From positions 1-64,000 of the forward strand of contig JAQFVV010013388.1 in the NCBI GenBank assembly GCA_028023455.1: DNA of 64,000 nt, given 5' to 3'. Within the stretch, counting starts at the first letter, position 1; every line of letters starts with the position of its first letter. Shown here in pieces: positions 24,011 through 34,860 of the stretch. A program made the translations under genes and the position numbers. The notes under the pieces were generated by a model that did no database searches, was not told where the DNA came from, and saw nothing but the letters and a program-made list of their open reading frames with translations. This DNA is from Epiperipatus broadwayi (Eukaryota; Onychophora; Udeonychophora; Euonychophora; Peripatidae).

Positions 24011-26747
24011 AATGTTCTTCATCTAGTTCCATTCACAGATCATCTAGCCATGCAACTCTCACTGACGTTTGATTCAAATTACTCAATTCAATCTCAACTT
24101 TCTCTCACAATCAGATTATTAAACAAATCAGCAACCACGGAATGTATTTTTTCGGAGGCATACATAGTATTCCAAAAGGTCAAAATTCTCTCCCACCAAT
24201 TCAAGGGTGGTCATCGTTCGTTGGAATTCTCAGCTCGTCATATACCAGAACCAAAGGTCCCAAACACCTTTTGGGTGAGCTGGATGCAATTGCTGGGAGG
24301 CTTGATAGTTCCTCTCTCTCTGACAGTTGTCCTCAGTCAATCACTGAATTGAAATCACAATACCTAAAAAAACAAAGATGCTCGGCATGATATATTGCCA
24401 CAAAAAGAACCAAAATCTTCCTTGCCTCCCACCATAACTGGACCCGAAGTTATATTAGATGGGCACTGGGAGCTGCAACCAGGCCCACCCCCACAGTGCT
24501 CACCATAAATCAGGTTCAGTGCAATGGTCCTTCCATGCTCGAAGAAATCTACAAGCACTTCAAATCCAAACTACAGATGAAAGATTTTGAAATAGGACAC
24601 ATTTGGAGGAAGACTGAGACTTGTTCCACTCATAACATCACAGAAGCAAAAATCATCCAAAAGCTAAAAGCATATCCAGAGAGTATACATCCGGAAATTC
24701 ATGGCATCCCTAGATTTGTACTCCTACATTTATCTCACTTTACTGCACCCATAGTCCGACAGCTCATTAATGTGCTAGCTGGAGATTTTCAAAATATCCC
24801 GGATCTCTATCCAGTGGCGATGGTCCCCTTTCTAAAAAAGCATATAAATCCATCAGAATTGACCAACATTAGGCCAATTTCGATGATTCCTTTACTTATC
24901 AAAACCATAGAGTCCATAGTAAAGGACTCAATTCAAGACCAGCTGCTTAAACACATTGCCCACTTCCAATTTGCTTGCAAGGTACTATCAACCACTGATG
25001 CATTACAACGCTTTCTTTTACTTATTGAACATGTCAGGACTCACAGGAAAGCTAAATCCACAGTAATTCAGCTAGATTTTTCCTCTGCTTTTGATGCAGT
25101 GGTTCCCTCAATTCTGCTTCAAACCCTCCAGGAATATAATGTACCCTCCAGGAATATAATGTTCCAGATGTCTTCATCCGTATAATAGGAAATCTCCTCC
25201 TCAATAGGTCAGTCTTCACTTCACTAGATGGAAGACTGACCGAAGGTTTCAGACCACATTTATCAATTCCACAAGGATCTCCGCTTGCCACCCTATGTTT
25301 TATAACATTTGAATCCACTGCTTAAACAGATTGAAGCCAAGCTTCCAGGAATCTATGTTCCAAGCTTAAAACAAACAGTACATCACATTTCCTATGTGGA
25401 AGATGTTTCGGTCTTTCTTCCTGATCTTACTCATCTGCCTGCCTTCCTCAAACTTATAAACACACATGCTAGCAGATTAAACCTTCAAATTAACTTCGTA
25501 AAATCATCAATATAGAACATTAAAATGGGACAACCAATCCCTTCAGTTTTCTCTTTCAAACCTCTCCCGTTTTTAGGCTTTCCATTGCATTATCGAGGCT
25601 GGCGATGACAAGGGCGATTCAGAACCTAATACTGGTTAAAACAAAGAAAATAGTTGAATCGCTCGCCAAGATCTCCTTATCACTCATTGGCAAGGTTACA
25701 CTATTAAACACACTGGTTTATTCTAGACTGTCCTATTACCTTCCCATCATCAAACCCACTAAGTTTTTGGAAAAATCAATGAACTCTCTGTGTTCCAAAC
25801 TTTTCTGGAATGGCAAGGTGGTGGCTATTAGCATGGCCAAGGCTCAAATGCCTAAAGAGTTTAATGGTCTTGGTCTGCACTCTCCAATCTCTACCTTCAA
25901 AAATCCATTTCCCTTCTGTGCTCAACATGCTTAAAATTGCCAAACCTCAATCTTCCGGAGGTTGTCGACCCTACTGATACTCCACCTCCACTTACAAGTA
26001 AATGGATGGGTGAGGTCTGGAATCAAGTCAGTATAGCCATGAATTCCAGTCAACTAGCTCTTGATACTAAAAAGTCTTTCTGGACTGTCTACAAATTAAA
26101 ATACAAGGATCAAGCTCTGACTCAAAACATATTGGGGCTTTCCAACAAAGCCTTGATCCAAACGTGAATCACTGGTATGTTGAATCTAAGCACACTGACT
26201 TTCTTCTTAAGCTCAATCTGGCTTCTCTTCCCACTAGTTGCTTTCAGGAGGGGTTTCTCAAAGATTGGATCCCAGTGTCAGCTCTGCCACTCAGCTGATG
26301 AGACCACAGCCCACCTACTATACACATGCTCCACCTTCTCTCCGATCAGGAACTTCATCATTAACAAAGTTTCACTAGATATCAGAGATGTCCTATCAAT
26401 TCAAAATATGATCAAACAAGGAACCTATGCCTCCATCAGACTGTCCATCTTCTTGACCTTCACCTTATGGCTAACCAGATGCAAATTAATGTTTGGACAT
26501 TTTAAAAACACTCCACTCACACAGGCTAAAGTCAGAGACTAAGCCCTTACACCTCAGCTGTTACATAGAGACACTTGGGAAAAGATTGAGCTTCCAAATG
26601 AATAACCCACATGAATATCAAAACTGTGAAGAATGTGTTCCTTTTTTTTAATCTGTATGTTTTAAATATAATGTAAACCTTTCAGTATATAAGAACACTT
26701 CATGTTTAAATATAAAATTTAAAAAAAAAAAAAAAAATAATGTTCTT
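24011..26747 (+). mobile_element. Tx1-like LINE, 5'-truncated, with poly-A and target duplication
   Basis: A truncated non-LTR retrotransposon in broken frames. The linker segment NWTRSYIRWALGAA (about 24430-24475) and the RT segment IHPEIHGIPRFVLLHLSHFT (about 24690-24750) match the LINE at 40-44 kb. RT motif A reads QLDFSSAFDAV (about 25069-25101). Motif B is IPQGSPL (about 25268). The usual YxDD box is SYVEDVSVF (25393-25420), with its first Asp changed to Glu. The C-terminal zinc-knuckle-like CQLCHSADETTAHLLYTC lies at 26278-26331. The element ends in a 17-base A run (26721-26737). AATGTTCTT at 24011-24019 and 26739-26747 is a likely 9-bp target duplication. It sits inside a family D repeat and within a PPP4R1 intron, antisense to the gene. 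Clade by eye: Tx1/L1-like, tentative. Confidence 0.8.
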
Positions 26748-26815
26748 TTTCACATGGTGTGTATCAGTTGTATAAGATGGATTGGATAGCCATGAGGAGC
26801 TTGAAAACCTAGATA
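26748..26815. repeat. Inverted arm of the interrupted family D copy
   Basis: Complement of 23545-23615: GTATCAGTTGTATAAGATGG and AGGAGCTTGAAA match on the opposite strand. It restores the right-hand side of the repeat split by the LINE. Confidence 0.55.
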
Positions 26816-26839
26816 ATATACATATATTTAAATATTGTC

Positions 26840-27265
26840 TATATAAGTATATTACACCATTAATAAGGGTGGGATTCCACTTTTATTGTTAAAAGGTTGC
26901 CTTGACAACAGTTTGGAAATTGTTGATTGTTATTGGGATTGTCTAATTGTTGACTGGTTTTTAATGATTACTTATAAACCAATTTAGCCTTGAGCATTAT
27001 TACATTTATTTAAGTAATATTTGGTGTGCAATTTGAAATTTATAATTGCAGTTTGTAATTATTAGTCTGCATTCAGAATATATTTTAAAGAGATTTATTT
27101 ACATTTCTTTGTATCAATAATTTCAATTTATGTGATGAAGTTGTAATCTTGAGTCCATATAAGTATATTAGACCATTAATAAGGATTGGTTTCCACCCTT
27201 TTTATTAAAAGAAGGTTGCCTTGACAACAGTTTGGTTAATTGCCGATTGTTATTGATATTGGGAT
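26840..27265 (+). repeat. Family E repeat, two direct copies about 310 bp apart
   Basis: 26845-26945 and 27155-27262 share TATAAGTATATTA.ACCATT, GGTTGCCTTGACAACAGTTT and GATTGTTATT.GGGAT in the same order. The intervening sequence also matches 22580-22620 (CATTCAGA.TA...TTTAAAGAG). No coding capacity. Class unknown. Confidence 0.55.
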
Positions 27266-27430
27266 AAAAACAAAAATGAGTTTCAGTTTGCCATCAAATT
27301 ATCAATAACTTACATTGGTTATACATGGTAAAAAGAATGATTAATATTTCCAAAAGGAGAGAAATAAAATAAAATTAGAAATAATTGCTTCATTACTAAT
27401 TAACGTTTACTCCTAAAGTGTTTGAAGAAA

Positions 27431-27572
27431 GTTATAAAAATCAGACAAAACTCTCCATACAGTAGTGCCACCCAGTGCAAACCAGAGTAATCAACGAATG
27501 CCAGATGTGTGTTGTAATTACCGTTATTAGCAAGCATAAGAAATAGTGATTATGTGGTGTTATAAAAATCAG
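27431..27572 (-). mobile_element. Family A element, internally deleted, with 14-bp target duplication
   Basis: A short family A copy bounded by the identical 14-mer GTTATAAAAATCAG at 27431-27444 and 27559-27572. It keeps one end (ACAAAACTCTCCATACAGTA, ACCAGAGTAATCAACG) and the other end (AGCATAAGAAATAGTGAT) but has lost the centre, including the hammerhead. The second independent long target duplication in this family. Confidence 0.65.
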
Positions 27573-28045
27573 TTTAATGACTGTAGTGGAAAAGTTTTTT
27601 TCAATAAACATAGATAAATTTTAAAGATGGCTTAGTAAAAAATATTTATTTAAAGATGAAAAAAAAAAAAGTAGTCATCATAAACAATAAATCTTCAGTT
27701 TGTTAATATAAGTTTATTTCATCAAAATGTATAAATGAGAAATGATAAAAATAAAGAATGGTTGATTGAAGCCGATATCAATCCAAACAAAGCGTAGCAC
27801 TACTTTTTATTGTCTGTGTTTATTTTATGAAAGGCGTTTGTTTTAGATCATACATGCTATTTGTTAATGACCAAATGTTGGTTTCCAAAGAGAAACAGAA
27901 TCATTACGAATGCTTCCATTATGTTTAAATATTTTGATGAAGAAAAATATACAAATACCTTATTAATTACTATAATTTTTTAAAAAGTAGTATGTAATAA
28001 ATATAAACTGATACTTTTGCTAAATGTTTCCATAGGCAAATTTAT
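27573..28045. other. PPP4R1 intron, AT-rich
   Basis: No feature recognised. Confidence 0.5.
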
Positions 28046-28152
28046 TTATCTTCTTTAGGGTATATGAGCACAGACTTTCACATGACCCACCTCTCTCCAC
28101 ACTATCTCATAACACTGAAACACTTGAACACATATATGATGAAAAGATAAAT

Positions 28153-28207
28153 AATCACCAATATATGTATTTCATGCTCAACCAGCAATCATCAGTTGGT
28201 CCAGATT
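28153..28207 (-). ncRNA. Type I hammerhead ribozyme motif, family D unit 1
   Basis: Minus strand: AAUC, bulge UGG, ACCAA, CUGAUGA (28195-28189), stem II UGCU/AGCA, GAAA (28173-28170), UACAUAU, cleavage nucleotide A (28162), then UUGGU and GAUU pairing back with ACCAA and AAUC. The first stem II position is a U-U mismatch. Predicted cut between 28162 and 28161. The palindrome standing for stem III is imperfect here. Confidence 0.6.
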
Positions 28208-28628
28208 ACCATCTCTACACATATATGCTATAAGTGCTCAGATATATATTAAGATAGCCAAATCTTATACTTTAATGGACAGGCTTCAATCTATTCCACA
28301 CTCCAACTCTTCAACCATCCACCCAATTGAAAATCTGATGATGGAACCCTCAAAGGCCACCCTGAGGCCGAGATTCTTGTCACACCCATGTTGACCTAAG
28401 GTCAATCTGACCCCTCATGTACAGGACATAATCCATTTTAATACATATACAAGGGATGGGCAGACATCCCTATTATGAAATAACTGAAACGCACAGGCTT
28501 ATTACATACCTATGTTTATATATGTAATATATAGGGCATATGAGCGCAGACCTTCACACGACCGACCACTCTCCACACTATCTCGCAACACTGAAACACT
28601 TGAACACATATATGATGAAAAGATAAAA

Positions 28629-28683
28629 AATCACCAATATACGTATTTCATGCTCAACCAGCAATCATCAGTTGGTCCAGATT
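28629..28683 (-). ncRNA. Type I hammerhead ribozyme motif, family D unit 2 (best in array)
   Basis: As unit 1, but the segment after GAAA forms a perfect 8-nt palindrome (AUACGUAU counting the last A of GAAA) followed by the cleavage nucleotide A, giving an AUA triplet. Stem I is UUGGU/ACCAA plus GAUU/AAUC around a UGG bulge. A self-complementary tiny stem III allows two adjacent motifs to form a double hammerhead, as in other minimal type I ribozymes. Predicted cut between 28638 and 28637. Confidence 0.65.
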
Positions 28684-29104
28684 ACCATCTCTACACATAT
28701 ATGCTATAAGTGCTCAGATATATATTAAAATAGCCAAATCTTATACTTTAATGGACAGGCTTCAATCTATTCCACACTCCAACTCTTCAACCCTCCACCC
28801 AATCGAAAATCTGATGATGGAACCCTCAAAGGCCACCCTGAGGCCGAGATTCTTGTCACACCCATGTTGACCCAAGGTCAATCTGACCCCTCATGTACAG
28901 GACAGAATCCATTTTAATACATATACAAGGGATGGGCAGACATCCCTATTATGAAATAACTGAAACGCACAGGCTTATTACATACCTATGTTTATATATG
29001 TAATATATAGGGTATATGAGCACAGACCTTCACACGACCCTCCACTCTCCACACTATCTCGCAACACTGAAACACTTGAACACATATATATTGAAAAGAT
29101 AAAT

Positions 29105-29159
29105 AATCACCAATACATGTATTTCATGCTAAACCAGCAATCATCAGTTGGTCCAGATT
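29105..29159 (-). ncRNA. Type I hammerhead ribozyme motif, family D unit 3
   Basis: Same layout and spacing as units 1 and 2, with UACAUGUA after GAAA and the stem II loop changed to GGUUU. Predicted cut between 29114 and 29113. Confidence 0.6.
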
Positions 29160-29381
29160 ACCATCTCTACACATATATGCTATAAGTGCTCAGAAATATA
29201 TTAAGATAGCCAAACCTTATACTTTATTTTTTTTCAACATATATGTGTTCAAGTGTTTCAGTGTTGTGAGATAGTGTGGAGAGTGGTGGGTTGTGCGAAA
29301 GTCTGTGCTCATATACCCTATATATTACATATATAAACACAGGTATGTAATAAGCCTGTGTGTTTTAGTTATCTTCTTTAG

Positions 29382-29912
29382 AAAATTTATATTAACATCA
29401 AAAGATCCTAAAATACTATTATTATTTATAAAAAAACAATACTAATAAAACATGAAGTGACGTTAGAAAATATTTCAAGAATGGTTTATATCTGTGCACA
29501 GATAAAGTTCAGAACTATATCTTCTTTACGGTCTTAAGATCAAACATAACTTCGTTATATATGTTTATAAAACAGAATTTTTTCATTATTAGTAAGCAAT
29601 TTGAGTCCAATTCAAAAAAGTTTATTTCTAAGAAATGAGAGAATTTTTTTTTTTTATGTAAGACTATACATTTCAGCAATTTTTATTTAATTCCAAGAGC
29701 AAATATATCTTAACTCTACTATTCTAGAGCGGTAAGTTTGAAAACAATAATAAATTGTAATCCTTGATAAAAAAAAAACTTTATTTATGAGAATTAATAT
29801 TATCTTAATATTATAATTAATATTATATTAGCTATTTAATGTGTTGTTTTTTTTTAAAAAAAGAGCAAAGAGTGTTAATTGAAAATGATACATAAATAAT
29901 TGAAAATATTAC
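29382..29912. other. PPP4R1 intron, AT-rich
   Basis: No feature recognised. Confidence 0.5.
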
Positions 29913-29951
29913 CTCCAGAATCATAGTAACAGTTTAAAAGAATTCTGGGAG
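29913..29951 (-). CDS. PPP4R1: PPP4R1 candidate 39-nt micro-exon
   Basis: On the minus strand a long pyrimidine tract ending in TTTTTTTTAG precedes 39 nt open in one frame, followed by the donor G|GTAATA. It starts with two bases and ends with one, so its 13 codons keep the frame between the 37451 exon (ends with one G) and the 19250 exon (starts with two bases). It would encode about PRILLNCYYDSG between Ala and Asp junction codons. Both neighbours also splice directly in frame without it, so it could be a cassette exon. Evidence is splice sites and phase only; RNA evidence is lacking. Confidence 0.45.
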
Positions 29952-30076
29952 CTAAAAAAAAAAACAAAGAATAATCAATCGTATAGTAAAAATATAATCG
30001 AATAACAAAAAAGTAAGCATATGCCAAAAAAATAAAACTGCTACATTACACTACTATTTTCTCTCTCTTTTTTTTT

Positions 30077-30176
30077 TTTAAGGGTCATAGCAGTGGCCGG
30101 GACGCGAACCCGCAACCTGGGCAACTGCCTGCAAGTGCAAGGCAGTCGCGCTGACCTCTCGACCACCAATGCAGGT
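30077..30176 (-). repeat. tRNA-derived SINE with A-rich tail
   Basis: On the minus strand it starts with an A-box-like TGGTCGAGAGG, has an arm CTGCCTTGCACTTGCAGGCAG, then a B-box GGTTCGCGTCC, GGCCACTGCTATGACCC and an A/T-rich tail. A and B boxes mark an RNA polymerase III promoter. A second, 5'-truncated copy lies on the plus strand at 59041-59095. Could be a diverged tRNA pseudogene, but the shared sequence beyond the tRNA part and the tail favour a SINE. Confidence 0.65.
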
Positions 30177-30179
30177 TAA

Positions 30180-30480
30180 ACTATTGTGTTCCCCTAAAAA
30201 TAAGACTGGATCTTATATTAATTTTTGCTCCAAAAGACACTGTAGGATTTTTTTTTCAGGGCATGTCTCATTTTCCCATGTACAAAAATCTACATTTATT
30301 TAATTACAAAAATGTAAATTTATTCCAAATACTTCTCTTTACAGAAAGCTGTGACATTCTTACTCTGGGAGCCCTCCGAAATTTCTTTTTTGTACTCGCA
30401 AGAATAGCTCTTTCTTTTTGCACACATTTTATCCGGGGATCAAAATATTACTCCTTTTAAATTTAACATAAAAACAAATG
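30180..30480 (+). mobile_element. Transposon end with CCCC-TAAAAATAAGAC terminus
   Basis: TGTTCCCCTAAAAATAAGAC, then TCTTATATTAATTTTTGCTC and TTCAGGGCATGTCTCATTTT resemble the terminal region of a widespread non-coding DNA-transposon family whose ends read CCCCGAAAATAAGAC. I cannot name the superfamily. A related end, inverted, is at 34078-34155. No transposase seen between them. The open frame at 30263-30460 has no family resemblance. Confidence 0.4.
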
Positions 30481-31079
30481 TTAATTGAAGACTTATGAGA
30501 CAGGAATAGTATGATTATAGTTAAGAATGATATGTCCACACAAAAGTATCAAAAAAATTCAGAAACAAAAATTCAAAAAAAGTTTCCATATTTCACATGT
30601 GCACATTAAGTATTGAAACAGTAAGATTCGAGTTCGAATCTTAGTTTCACCTTGGTTCCACCTGTTCTATGGTCTTTCACCTACCACATACATCCTACCT
30701 ACATTTAAACCCTATATGTTGGATTGTGGGCGTATAACGGTATTATGTATATGTTTTAATTCACCGTGAATGCACCCTCTCAAATATTGGATTTAAACAT
30801 TAAATTAAATAATGTATTTATTAAATAATTTTCAACATTATCTTAAAGCTATATAGCATTTATATCATTTATTATTTGGTCAATTTTATTATATAATGTT
30901 TTTAAAATAACGAATCCTAAAATCTGTTTAAATCTATTTATAAAAATATAAATTCTGGTTGTTGTCTTAAATTTTGCAGTCATAGTTAGTGGGGAAGGAT
31001 ATAATAGATTACTTAAAATTCTACCTAAAAGCTATTAATTAGCGTAAAAAGCTATCTTGCAGTGTAATCAGACCTTTAG
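30481..31079. other. PPP4R1 intron; possible tRNA-derived fragment
   Basis: AT-rich. GAGTTCGAATCTTAG near 30631-30645 resembles a polymerase III B box and is followed by C-rich sequence; this may be a SINE remnant but no A box is seen. Confidence 0.35.
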
Positions 31080-33540
31080 AAATATAAGGGTCGTTGCTAA
31101 TTGATTAATTTACTTGACGGTATTGCAGATCGATCACAAGCACAGACTGTGGAGAAAACATCTGTACTCCATGTCATGTGCGATCAATCAGCAAAATTAT
31201 AGATAAGAAAAAAAACTAGTATATAAAGGAAAGGAAGAGAAAAACTTGACTCTTAAATCTTAGTCATATAACCTCGTCACGGCTAGTCATGTTATTATAG
31301 TTATGTTTCATTCTGCTATGATTGAGCAGAAGATGTGCGAACTATTCTCCTCTGGGAGAATGGTCTAATATGTGTCAGTCTCCAAACCTGCCCTCCAATA
31401 ATGAACTGTCGGTGAATTGCTGCTGATCTACGCTACATGATGGAAATGCTTTCCAAGCCAAACAAACATAAACCCAGGAAAAGAAAGCAGCTGCTACAAT
31501 AATGGACAATCAATGACTGATCTCAAACGTACACAATCATCTTCAATAAACAGGTAACCTGTATCCAAGAACCCGAGAGTTCTCCAAATTTTCCTTCATA
31601 AATACTATAGCTATATGTAAATGCCTTTATATTATAATTTTCTTAATTAGCATATTAAACTCTGTAAATTGGTTTTTTTTCCCTTTTGTATTAAATAACT
31701 TATCTGATCTTCCATCTGTCATTTTGAATACTTGTTTTATATTTTTTTAGTTGCTTTTATTTATGTAATGCCATGCCTAGATAATTTCCGACAGGGTTCG
31801 TCCTATTCCAAATAATCTACCATATCTAAGAGCAGCCGCCATAATGTGCGGACTACTAGAATAGAATTGCTAAACCCCTCTCCTCACATTTAATAAACTG
31901 CCAGCTCGAAAATTATCCAAGCCTTATCATATATAATAACTTACTTTAATAACAAATGTGTATTATACTGATCCAAATGTTCCCATATTTTATGATTTTA
32001 ATGACGTTTCATAATGATTGATTTACAATTTTATTAGTCTTCCCATATATGAATGATTTCAATGATATAAAATAACAACTTGTTTATGTATTAATAGATA
32101 TGCATTTGATGCTTTGCTTCGTTAATTATCAATGCGAATGTACCACGAATAGTTGGGTGTTGGAGATATTATTTAAAATTGCAATAATGTATAATATGAT
32201 TTAAATACTCCTGTTATTGCTTTAGATAAGATTTACTTATTCTATTAAACCAGATCATAATGTTATTTGAGGGTGTGAATGAAAGTTTCAAATTATTAAT
32301 TGTGGACATTGGGAAATGGGTCATCAATTAGAAGCATGAGTTTAAAAGTAAAAGTTCTAAGTATATTTACGTTATAGATGTGTGCTACAATTTAGAGATG
32401 TGATATTTTCTCTTCAAGCCTTGGAACTTAAACGGATACACAATGATTACTGGTATCCTCGTTTCCCAGTAAGCGGACATACTTAAGTGTTTCATGGGTA
32501 TTCGATCCTGTCACACGGTCGGGGAATAATAGAGGCACGGCCCCTTACACCCGATTACGCTAATGTGACCATTCTCATAGGGTCATTCAGCACGAAGCCA
32601 GCCCTTCATTTCTTTTCATATATTCTCCACTGGCTCCGCAGTTTCAAAATACTGCACCTCGAGTTTACTATATTGCATCTCTATAGATACCACATATCCC
32701 TCTATGTCTTTATATGTTATTTATTACGCTTATGACTCCATCCTCCCACTGTTTGCATTAATCGCTCTTAAATAATACTGCCCTATAGTAATTATTTATA
32801 TTATGTAAATTAAATGTAGTTCTTACTTATTGCAAATAAATTTGGTATGTCCATAACCAAGATTATCATTTATAACTTAAAACCTCGTATTGTAATTGAC
32901 AGCAATAATCTCCTAGGCATGATATTATAATAAAAGCTTGTACTTGCTAATACCCAGATGGTCAGATGGTAAACAGCCTGTAAATAATAAATACCAATTA
33001 CACATGCTATAATTATGTTGTAAATTTGTAAGTTTTATTATACATCTGCCATCCTTATGTCTATTCATTTTAACACATTGTCCTAACAGTATCTCACCTC
33101 GATAAATATAGTACTAAAGTTAAAATAGAACGGTTATAAATATTATTGCTGATAGAATTAGTACCGCTATATGAGTTAGAATATAGAGTCTCTTGTATCT
33201 CCCTGATCCCCGTGCCTAAAGAAAATTTTGCTAGAGTAGCATCAGATGCATTGTCGTGAAGTTTGTGTTGTGGAACCGGCTAACCAAGTTCAAAGTCAGT
33301 GCTGCAGGTAGTTGACCCTACTTATGGTATTGCTCTTCGGCCTTGGTGGTTAGATTCTGCAACATGTTAACGAGGCATACAAATCCTGACTGTTACAGTA
33401 TATCCATTATAAGACATGGCATATTGAATTACGAAGATTCATATACGACACAACCACATCCATCCGTTATCAAGTGAGCACACTGTAAACACTTTCCAAA
33501 TTACTCATAACAGCCCTCCCTAAGCTTTTCTTCAAGTAAA
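31080..33540. other. Unclassified high-complexity non-coding block
   Basis: Less repetitive and somewhat less AT-rich than the rest of the intron. ACTAGTATATAAAGGAAAGG near 31216-31235 looks like a TATA-box region. No long open frame resembles a known protein: the 82-codon plus-strand frame at 32487-32735 is not recognisable. It may be an old transposon or long non-coding sequence. The termini at 30.18 and 34.15 kb might bracket it. Confidence 0.3.
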
Positions 33541-34077
33541 AGATTGATGATTTAACTTAAGCTAAACTTTGATTATTAAAATCACTTCCATTATTCTTTT
33601 AAATGTGGGAAAATGTTTAAGAAATCAAACTGATTTTTTTTTTTATCTTGAATATTTAAAAGCTAACATGATGAAATTCTAAAACTAAATCCAACATTTT
33701 AAATCTAAATATTAAATATAAGTAAAATAAGTATCCATAAATACATAAATAAAATTATAAATTGTTAGATATACTGGCTTGTGGTAAATAAAATTTTAAA
33801 AGTTTGTTAAATCATTCATAGAGTCAATAATTGGCTACGGGAAAATTATTTCTCTATATAAAAGTAGCATTGAATTTGTCAAAACTGTTCGGCAGGAAAA
33901 TAAATAAGTATCGTATAAAATTTATTATCATTTATTTAAAGCGTTAATGTCAATAATATTGTTTATTTATATATCCATTACTTTATAATTCAATATGTCA
34001 GTCGTGTGTTCTAACAGGAAAATAAAAGTTATCTATCTGGATGACGATCTTAACTAGAATTTATATTTGCTGTATGA
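33541..34077. other. PPP4R1 intron, AT-rich
   Basis: No feature recognised. Confidence 0.5.
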
Positions 34078-34155
34078 CATATTATGAGCATCCTGAAAAA
34101 TCATGCTAGGACTTATTTTCTGGTTAGCTCTTATTTTTGAGAAACATGGTATCAG
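34078..34155 (-). mobile_element. Transposon end, inverted relative of 30.18 kb terminus
   Basis: On the minus strand: CATGTTTCTCAAAAATAAGA, then CAGAAAATAAGTCCTAGCAT and GATTTTTCAGGATGCTC. This resembles the common terminus ACCATATTTCCCCGAAAATA of a widespread MITE-like family. Only an end is preserved. Confidence 0.4.
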
Positions 34156-34860
34156 ATAAACTTATGAGAAAGACGATAAAATAATAAAACAAAGAATTTA
34201 TTCTGGCAAAGCATGTTAAAAAATTTTTTTGATCAAGAAAACCGAATAAATTTACAGATCAAAAATTGGTATTTTAACGTAACTAATTTTTAATTTATTT
34301 CAGAGAAAGAATCAAAAATTTTGTATTAGTAAATTTAAATATTACAATCTCTTAATAAATACTGTGGCTACAAATAATGTATACAAAAAAACAAATCACT
34401 ACTTATGTAGTAATGTAGAAAAATGTTTTGAGGAGAACAAATGGTTTTAATTTACATGAGTGATAAAACACAAATCACCACATGTCAAATTCAAATTGAC
34501 ATAATGGTTAATTGTAATATTACTGGCTAAACTACATCAGTGTAAGTCAAAAGTTAGTGAAGTTATCTTTGAGAAAGTATAGGAGGAAAATGATCTGTGC
34601 TCTGCACGCATATATTAGTTTGTAGATAATTTCTTTCTTTTTCCAACTGTATTATCAAAATGATGATAGGACTTATTAAGAGTTTTTTTTTTATTTTATG
34701 AGAAGTTTTTGTAGAAATGGCATTTTTAAAAAATCTTTTTTATAGGAAAAAAAAAAAGCAGACAAAATTCATATATGAGATTCTGAAAGCAAATTGATAG
34801 ATAAATTCAGGTATGTATAATTTTAATAATTATATTTTTTCATTTTATCAAAATCAATTA
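34156..34860. other. PPP4R1 intron, AT-rich
   Basis: No feature recognised. Confidence 0.5.

Larger units (their letters stand above)
28046..29381 (-). mobile_element. Family D tandem hammerhead element (retrozyme-like)
   Basis: A 476-bp unit is repeated in direct tandem. Unit starts are at 28056, 28532 and 29008, exactly 476 apart; the third is cut off at about 29228. There the sequence turns into an inverted partial copy (29228-29368). The whole is flanked by the 13-bp direct repeat TTATCTTCTTTAG at 28046-28058 and 29369-29381. The units are nearly identical (few percent difference by eye). Each carries one minus-strand hammerhead motif. There is no plausible protein: the open frames are 65 residues and overlap the ribozyme strand. 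Known retrozymes are short non-autonomous retroelements with tandem monomers, hammerheads and target duplications, thought to be moved by other elements' enzymes. It lies in a PPP4R1 intron with the ribozymes in the sense direction. Confidence 0.7.

Noticed and set aside
26286-26310. CTGATGAG as another hammerhead
   Set aside because: It is inside the LINE RT C-terminal coding region and is not followed by a stem II and GAAA.
28512-29185. Two similar 65-codon plus-strand frames as tandem genes
   Set aside because: They are copies of the same segment in the 476-bp array, overlap the hammerhead on the other strand, and have no start context or domain.
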